A stretch of DNA of 64,000 nucleotides, taken from Pristionchus mayeri (Eukaryota; Nematoda; Chromadorea; Rhabditida; Neodiplogasteridae). The stretch covers positions 15,445,087 to 15,509,086 of the forward strand of contig BTRK01000001.1 of NCBI GenBank assembly GCA_036245805.1, written 5' to 3'. Of this stretch, positions 58,100 to 64,000 are shown in pieces. Numbering within the stretch: the first letter of the stretch is position 1; each line of letters starts with the position of its first letter. The notes under the pieces were generated by a model. It saw only the letters and a list, made by a program, of their open reading frames with translations. It was not told the origin of the DNA and made no database searches. Made by a program: the position numbers and the translations under genes.

Positions 58100-58951
58100 T
58101 TAGGTTGATTCATAAGTTTCGCTCCATTTTCACGCCTGAAGTTTTTCAATTATAATTTGCTTCGAACTTTATCAAATGTTTCATTCCTTTTTGCGTTATA
58201 TTAGTACATGTGCGCTGTCCATAGCGCACCTATACTCATATGTGATCAATCGTTTCTACTGGAATGTCAAGGACCGAAATGCCGCAAATTTGAAATTTGG
58301 AACACCCAATTTGATGGAATGATACTCATTGCGTAAACACGGTAGCGCAACAACAACGCTATTTTAGTAAACTATTTTGCATGGACGTTCTTATAGTAGA
58401 CGTTCATCGGATCAGCCTTGAAACTGCCTGACCAGATAGGCAAGAATTTCATAGTTTTGAGTTCTTGAATATTGGGGAATTTGTTTCTTGGAGCTGCGCA
58501 TTTATGTTGAACGAGCTAATGGTCTTAAATATTTGTGGAGATTCATTCCTCTCAAAAGCCGCATTTGTAATAATCACAAAATCGAAATTTGATGGCCAGT
58601 TTCGCTAATTTTCACTATGCGCTCCCCTCGAGAGAGTCTGAAATTTCGTTTTCAAGTGTTTATCGGAATCATTGACCCTCCCTTACTGACTTCACAAAAA
58701 TACAGCGATTGTATCACATTCGTTTTGTTTAAGCGGCGGCTTGAACACATTACTCAAAAACCGGTCAATTCGTCACTTTTTCGAAAAATATTGTTTTACT
58801 GCGGAACGAAGTGGAATTGATACACATAAAACAAATAATGTATGTGCACCTATTGTCACTCAAATAATGTCACAGTAGTCCTGAACACAAGTGAACCACA
58901 GGCGAGTAAACTATATAAATGTCTTGGAGCCAAACTTATGAATCAACCTGA
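58100..58951. mobile_element. mariner-type element, 852 bp, internally deleted
   Basis: Ends ttaggttgattcataagttt and the complement aaacttatgaatcaacctga with TA outside both (58098-58099 and 58952-58953). The interior shows only short frames (one at 58617-58820), so any transposase is lost. Confidence 0.8.
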
Positions 58952-58999
58952 TATTTTAAATAGTTAAGAGATTCTTTATTGAAATTTGAGAGAATTAAG

Positions 59000-61900
59000 T
59001 TTGAATCAGCCAGGTGAAGCAGTGCCTCAGTTTCTTGGCAAAAGCGGAATAGTAAGGACAGGCCCTTTTAGTTCCTCGAGGAAATGACAACATAATCGTA
59101 CATGAAATGCCTTACCCAACCACCACCTGATATCTGTTTTCTCCTGTAGTATAATACCTGTTTTGGGAGCAATATTGTATGAGCCATCCGACACTGAACA
59201 GGAAATCAAATGGTTATCTTGGCATAGAGTCGCCTCGAACCGCCTAGTGGGCGAATTTTCCGAAATGTGTTTAGGGTCGTATACACACGTGCCTTGAACG
59301 TGCAGAATGATAATTAGAAGTATTTTACTAAATTTCCGATCGTAATTATTGATCTTCTAGTGAATATGTAAACCAATTGTGTCGTTTCAATCAGCTTTCC
59401 ATGATCTTCCTCTGAGACTTTATGTATTTAAGGGGGTGCGTTCCCCGTTTTGGCAAGTATGAATCGGGAAACGCACCCCCCTTATATCGACTCGCCCGAT
59501 CGACTCGGCCGATTGACTGTACAGCTCGGATTCAAGCGCACTATACCTGTAGGTGATAGATTGTGCTTTTTTACGCATTTGCAGGTAAAAGTAAGGCTAG
59601 ACGTGTTTTCGGTGAGGATTCTCACTGCCTCGTCGATTTCAAGCGAGGATCATTCAATCAGTGGATGGAGAGGGGAAATGAGACGTTTAAATACATTTAT
59701 GTTGATATTAGTCCCTGTATTACTAAGGGATTGAGTGATTTTGTGTTAAATTCCGTACCCCATCACTATCAAATTTTGCGTTACATAATAATATATGAGA
59801 TGCCTCTGAAACAGAAAAATTCGTGCTTAAAATTTTGAACCATACATAATTTTTTTTAGTTCTCGCATGAGTATATTACTGCTTCGTTGCCAGTAGGAAC
59901 GAGGAGTCTTCCTATGAGAAAACATTGACCGCAGTTTTCGTTGGGAATAATGCTTGATGATTTTGACGTTTTGAATCTATCTGAAAGGTTACTTGTTTTT
60001 TAATAAATAAATGCAACATATCTGATCCAGCGATCTTCGAGTGCTTCAAGTAGATTTATGATTTTACTGAAACATCTTACTTCTTGGTTGCCTGAAAAGT
60101 GAAATTTCGAATGTCGGAGCTTCTAATATTTCTCGTTCGGTGAATATAATTCTGAAATGTGTTTTTCATTGATCTAGTCCTTAATTTCGATTAAAATGTT
60201 AAATCGGAAGTCCAGAAACACGGGAATTTTGCGTTATTTAAATTGTCTTAGCGCAGAAATATCTATATAAAAATAGATATGTGCCTAGCTCAGCCACCTT
60301 CTGTCGTCTGATTGCTCCTGCAGTACCAGGATGGGAGAAATCCGATATTTCCCGGGCCAGACACTGAATTAGAAACTTTCGGAATATTTTGACATTTCGT
60401 TTTTTTCAAATTTTGCCAGAAGAGTTTGGGGGATGTCTTGAACGTGGTAGATCGATAATAATTGTTACTCACTCTTTTTTATGATATTTATCGATTGCCT
60501 AAGGACAATGTAATCCAATTGTTAATATTCCAATCCGATCCCGTCATCACTCTAGAAGGCGTAGTAGTGCTAGAAATATAGCCAATGTAGATCATACACA
60601 TTAATAAAGCTCTTTACGCTCTCAGCTGCTAATCTGAGGATTTTAGTCATCTAAATATTATGGCACCCACGAAGAAATGAAAATACGAGAACCATGCACA
60701 AAGCACCAATTGCTGGCTGATAACTCTTGCCATACTTGGATGGGAAGATCCAGGTGTAGCACGAGCCACCCGCCACCGAGGGAGCAACCAGCCGGATATC
60801 AGGGCACATTGTAATCGAAAACTGCCTAGTCGACGAATTTTGACTAATTTGATTGGAGTCCTATCCAAACACACCAGGAACCTCTAGAATGATATTGGAT
60901 GTTGTCTAATGTTTTTGTGATTGTAATTATTAATTTGCTGGTGAAGCAATTCAATTTTTCCATTTCAGTTCGACCCCCCCCCCCAATTTATCGCTCCGCT
61001 TGCTCGACTGTGCAACACAGCTCACCGTACCAATCATTCAGGTCATGAGATGTGTAGATGTTTGTGCATTGCCTTCTGCAATACCAGGATAAAACGTTCC
61101 AGGAATAACACTAGTCATCAGACACAGGGCCAGCAGACTACGGGATATTAAGACACTGAGACACCAAAAGCCGCCTAGTGCTTGAATTTTACCTAAAATG
61201 TTTGGGTAGATATCCAAACAGATCTTCTTCACTTGATCAATGATAATCGGTGGTTGGCAGCTGATTTTCAAGCATGAAGAGGTGGTAAGGTATGGAATTG
61301 GAGGCACACGTCACACACAATCTGATGTCTGATTGCGCCTACAATATCTGGATGGGACGATCCAGGTATGGTGCGAACAATCAGACAATGGTAAAACAAC
61401 TAACAGGTTATTATGATAATGAGTCACCAAAAACCGCCTAGTGGGAGAATTTTGAAAATGTGTTTGGGGGTTGAGGTGTACAAACATGTCCTGATGTTGT
61501 ATAATGATCATCAGTAAATACCCACTGTTTCTATGATCGGAATTGTAGATAATTAACAATAAAAAATAAATTATTTATTACAGTGTGTCCCCATCATCTT
61601 ACTGGAAGCCGCCCTGCGAACCAAGAAGTGAGGAGTCGGCATTGGAGTAATACGGTAGCATTGTAGGATACTGTAGCTACGGTTGCCATAGTGGAAAATA
61701 CTACTAATGGACTATGACAATTTTCTAAACCATACCGAAGAACGATCATTTCGTTGTCCACTGGCCAGCATTTGAATTAATTCTGATACTGAAATGTTCC
61801 TGCAAGTAAAATTTAATTTATTTTTGCATTATTGGTTAATGAAACGATCCGAACGGATAGATAGAGTAAAGATGACGTTGTTATAATATATCAATATGCA

Positions 61901-62350
61901 TAGTTTTAATTTGTAAAATTATTGCATGTATTCCTCTTCATTGTGATTGAGGTGTCAATGGAAGATTCATCCATGGATGGAAAAGCAGAAGGAGAGAGAA
62001 AGTAAGATTGATCATTGATTCCTTGTACTTACGTTATCATTATTATGATGCCCCAACAATTTTTCGTTTTTACTGCATCAGATGAAATCGATTAAACAAA
62101 TTTCACCTGTTACATTACTTCTGTTACAGAACTGAATCATAATTCTAGCTGTTTCGACGATTTGAATCGAGATACAGGATTGTTCGATCATTTATAAAGA
62201 AGTTCATACAGCAATTATTTAGTCCGACTAGTGTGATTTACGGTCTTCACTAATCAGCCCGCGATCGTGCGCCGATCTTAAAAAATACCGTATAGTTGAA
62301 ATAAGTGACAAACGAAATCTACCCGAAGAATCTACTGCGCTTTAATTCAT
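59000..62350. repeat. higher-order duplicated block, second copy
   Basis: Second copy of the block at 50100-55650 with the same order of landmarks (cgattgactgtacagctcgg, gttttcgttgggaat, atactgtagctacgg, gcccgcgatcgtgcgccgat). It is shorter owing to deletions. It shows that the hairpin array grew partly by large segmental duplication. Confidence 0.7.
59429..59484. repeat. perfect-stem hairpin with G/C-run arms
   Basis: aagggggtgcgttcccc pairs with ggggaaacgcacccccctt-like sequence (cgggaaacgcaccccc seen) around a loop of about 18 bases. It lies within the duplicated block but is absent from the matching place at about 50540. Confidence 0.7.
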
Positions 62351-63023
62351 AATGAGTGAACTGTGTCATATGTCATGTATTTTGAAAAGGAAAGAGATTT
62401 TTTTTGAAATTTGAGAAAAATAAATTTGAATCAGCCAGGTGAATCAGTGCCTCAGTCTTGGCAAAAGCGGAATAGTAAGGACAGGCCATAAGTTTTGGTT
62501 TCTCGAGGATATGACAACATAATCGAACATGGAAGACCTTAACCAACCACCATCTGCTATCTGATCGCTCCTGGAGTACCTGTTTGGAAGGATCCAGGTA
62601 TTGCATGAGCCATCCGACATCGTGCAGGAAATCAATGGTTTATCATGGTATGGTGCCACCAAAAGCCGCCTAGTGGGAAATTTTGCCAAATTTGTTTGGT
62701 GTCGTTTATGTCATGCACCTTTAGATCGATAATGAGTGTTGTCTATTGATTTTTGATAATAATGCGCATTGTATTTTGCTTTATCTGCCTAACTGTTCTT
62801 AGTGTCCTCGTCAGTTTTTCAACTTGCAAGAATAAAAGGGGATTAAGGTTGTGCGTGATTCCGAGAGATTTTTTATAATTTCGCACCAGCCAGGTGTGTC
62901 AGTGCCTCAGGATTTTGGTAAGAAAAAGAATAGTGAAGATTTATAGTTTCATGCAGTTCTTATTCTGAAAAAAATAATATTCAGCAAAGGAACGACATGA
63001 AATTCCGATGTGCAGATAGCGAT

Positions 63024-63133
63024 TAGAGTTCGAGAAATGATATCGCGGTCTCTTCATTCTACACACTCTCTCGCGATTCCGCCGGTCGAGTGTGTAAAAT
63101 GAAGAGACGCCGGCCCGAATTACGAACTCTAGT
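63024..63133. mobile_element. ctctctcgc-family MITE, copy near 63.1 kb
   Basis: agagttcgagaaatgat at the left and cgaattacgaactct at the right. The inner tctcttcattctacacactc pairs with gagtgtgtaaaatgaagaga. Clean 110-bp hairpin. Confidence 0.75.
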
Positions 63134-63367
63134 AGCGATGGAAGCATGCGCAGCCGATGCAGTTGTGTGTATCGAGGGACGAGGCAGATCGATCGATCGA
63201 TCGAGGAAACTCAGTCAGTTGAGTCCTAGATTTGAGCATCTATTCTGCTTAAATTTCAGTGTCAGAGGATATAATAAGCATGTATAGCACAATTTGCTTT
63301 TTTTGTCTAATTATTACGGTATCGAGCAAGAAATTGCGACCTGAAAAGGCCTTCTCAAAGTACTTTC

Positions 63368-63488
63368 TACTGGCTGATTACTCCTGCAATGCCTGGATGG
63401 AACGATCCAGGTATAGGTTGAGCCACCAGCCACCGAAGGAGCAACGAACCGGATATCATGAAACAGTGTCGCCAAAACCGCCTAGAGG
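63368..63488 (+). ncRNA. representative hairpin unit, putative structured RNA
   Basis: One well-preserved unit: ctggctgattactcctgc opens, cctggatggaacgatccagg forms a perfect 7-bp stem with a 6-base loop, and ccaccagccacc closes the outer stem. The gaaacagtgtcgcc segment and aaaccgcctagagggg follow. No promoter or Pol III boxes were recognised, so transcription is unproven. Confidence 0.3.
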
Positions 63489-63740
63489 GGTTTTTTTTCA
63501 AATTTGTTCGGAAGCCAGTCAAAAGGCATCTTCAACCCGCACAATGAGTATAAATTATTGTTCGCTAATTTTATTATGGTAATTATTGATTGCCTAATGA
63601 TGATGCAATCGTATTTGCCAATTCCAATCCAACCCCCGGCATCTCACTCTGGAAGACTTTCAGTGCTTTGCATCACACAGAGTAGCCGAAGACTGCTTAG
63701 TAGGTGATCTTAAAAGTCATTGCTCGGTAAATTCATACTG

Positions 63741-63835
63741 TAGAGTTCGAGAAATGATACCACGGCCCTCTTCATTCTACATGCTCTCTCGCCGTTCAAC
63801 CGAGAGAGTGTGTGAAATGAAGAGACGCCGACTAC
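63741..63835. mobile_element. ctctctcgc-family MITE, copy near 63.8 kb, right end lost
   Basis: Starts tagagttcgagaaatgat like its neighbour and has the paired ctcttcattctacatgctct and gtgtgaaatgaagagacg, but stops after cgccgac without the cgaactct end. Confidence 0.7.
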
Positions 63836-64000
63836 TGATGGTCTGCCTTCACTAAAGAGGAACAAATGGCAACATAATAATACATGAAAGACCTTACCGA
63901 ACTGCTGTCTGATTGCTCCTGCAGTACCTGTTTGGGAGGAGTAGTGCATGAGCCATCAGACACTGAGCAGGAAATCAACGGGTTGTCATGGCACAGTGTC

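Larger units (their letters stand above)
46170..64000 (+). repeat. array of about 17 same-strand hairpin-forming units (about 150 nt each)
   Basis: Copies start near 46185, 47787, 49540, 50255, 52565 (short), 53430, 54010, 54448, 54703, 59125, 60300, 60715, 61070, 61327, 62560, 63368 and 63908, all on the plus strand. A typical unit has ctggctgattgctcctgc, a stem-loop around cctggatggga-gatccagg, then gcatgagccatcag closing the outer stem, a second region ending cacagtgtc and a constant aaaaaccgcctagtggg block. A trailing segment (attattgattgcttagtga) follows most copies. No protein frame is conserved. The units may be structured RNA genes, a hairpin-based mobile element, or degraded satellite. 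Confidence 0.75.

Noticed and set aside
59806..59815. tgaaacag (complement of the CTGTTTCA piRNA-promoter motif), also at 47686
   Set aside because: Only two exact matches noticed, within repeats, with no supporting piRNA data; expected by chance in AT-rich DNA.
46170..64000. Hairpin units considered as HDV-like, hammerhead or SL RNA genes
   Set aside because: No CTGANGA/GAAA hammerhead core, no HDV-type nested pseudoknot that holds across copies, and no SL1/SL2-like leader with donor and Sm site; left as an unassigned structure.

Overview
This is eukaryotic DNA, most likely from a free-living diplogastrid-type nematode such as Pristionchus (an inference, not a species call). The reasons are many short GT-AG introns with TTTCAG-type acceptors, a nematode-type class 3 lipase, elongator tRNA-Met genes, RTE, PIF/Harbinger and mariner-type repeats, and a very dense load of small inverted-repeat elements. 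There are no bacterial-style operons. All exon boundaries here were read by hand from reading frame, phase and splice consensus, without transcript data.

Layout. Positions 1-3.3 kb hold little coding DNA, a degenerate GC-rich simple repeat and a 1.4-kb palindromic element. Positions 3.67-13.27 kb are one giant near-perfect palindrome (arms about 4.8 kb, 5-bp spacer) whose core is an RTE 3' fragment on both strands. Its right end coincides with the start of a second inverted repeat (13.27-14.89 kb) built from the reverse transcriptase of the same kind of RTE, which continues on the minus strand to 15.5 kb. Positions 15.6-18.4 kb hold two minus-strand host genes: a cystatin-like inhibitor with a likely missing exon, and a caspase-family protease with a frameshift. 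Positions 19.15-21.6 kb are a PIF/Harbinger-type element with coding terminal repeats.

Positions 22-32 kb contain three tRNA-Met genes inside duplicated blocks, several MITEs (two with readable target-site duplications), a 120-bp satellite, and a complete 11-exon secreted lipase gene at 27.4-31.35 kb. Positions 33-41.7 kb hold three more multi-exon genes: a secreted protein of unknown family (+), a 93-residue helical protein (-), and a mucin-like, apparently GPI-anchored protein (-).

Positions 41.9-64 kb have no convincing protein gene. They are made of tandem and dispersed repeats: a 0.5-0.6-kb tandem repeat, foldback elements, two mariner-type elements flanking a palindrome, and about 17 same-strand copies of a roughly 150-nt hairpin-forming motif whose stems vary in a paired way. 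This array and the palindromes are the most unusual parts of the window. The palindromes could be real young rearrangements or assembly artefacts, and sequence alone cannot decide.
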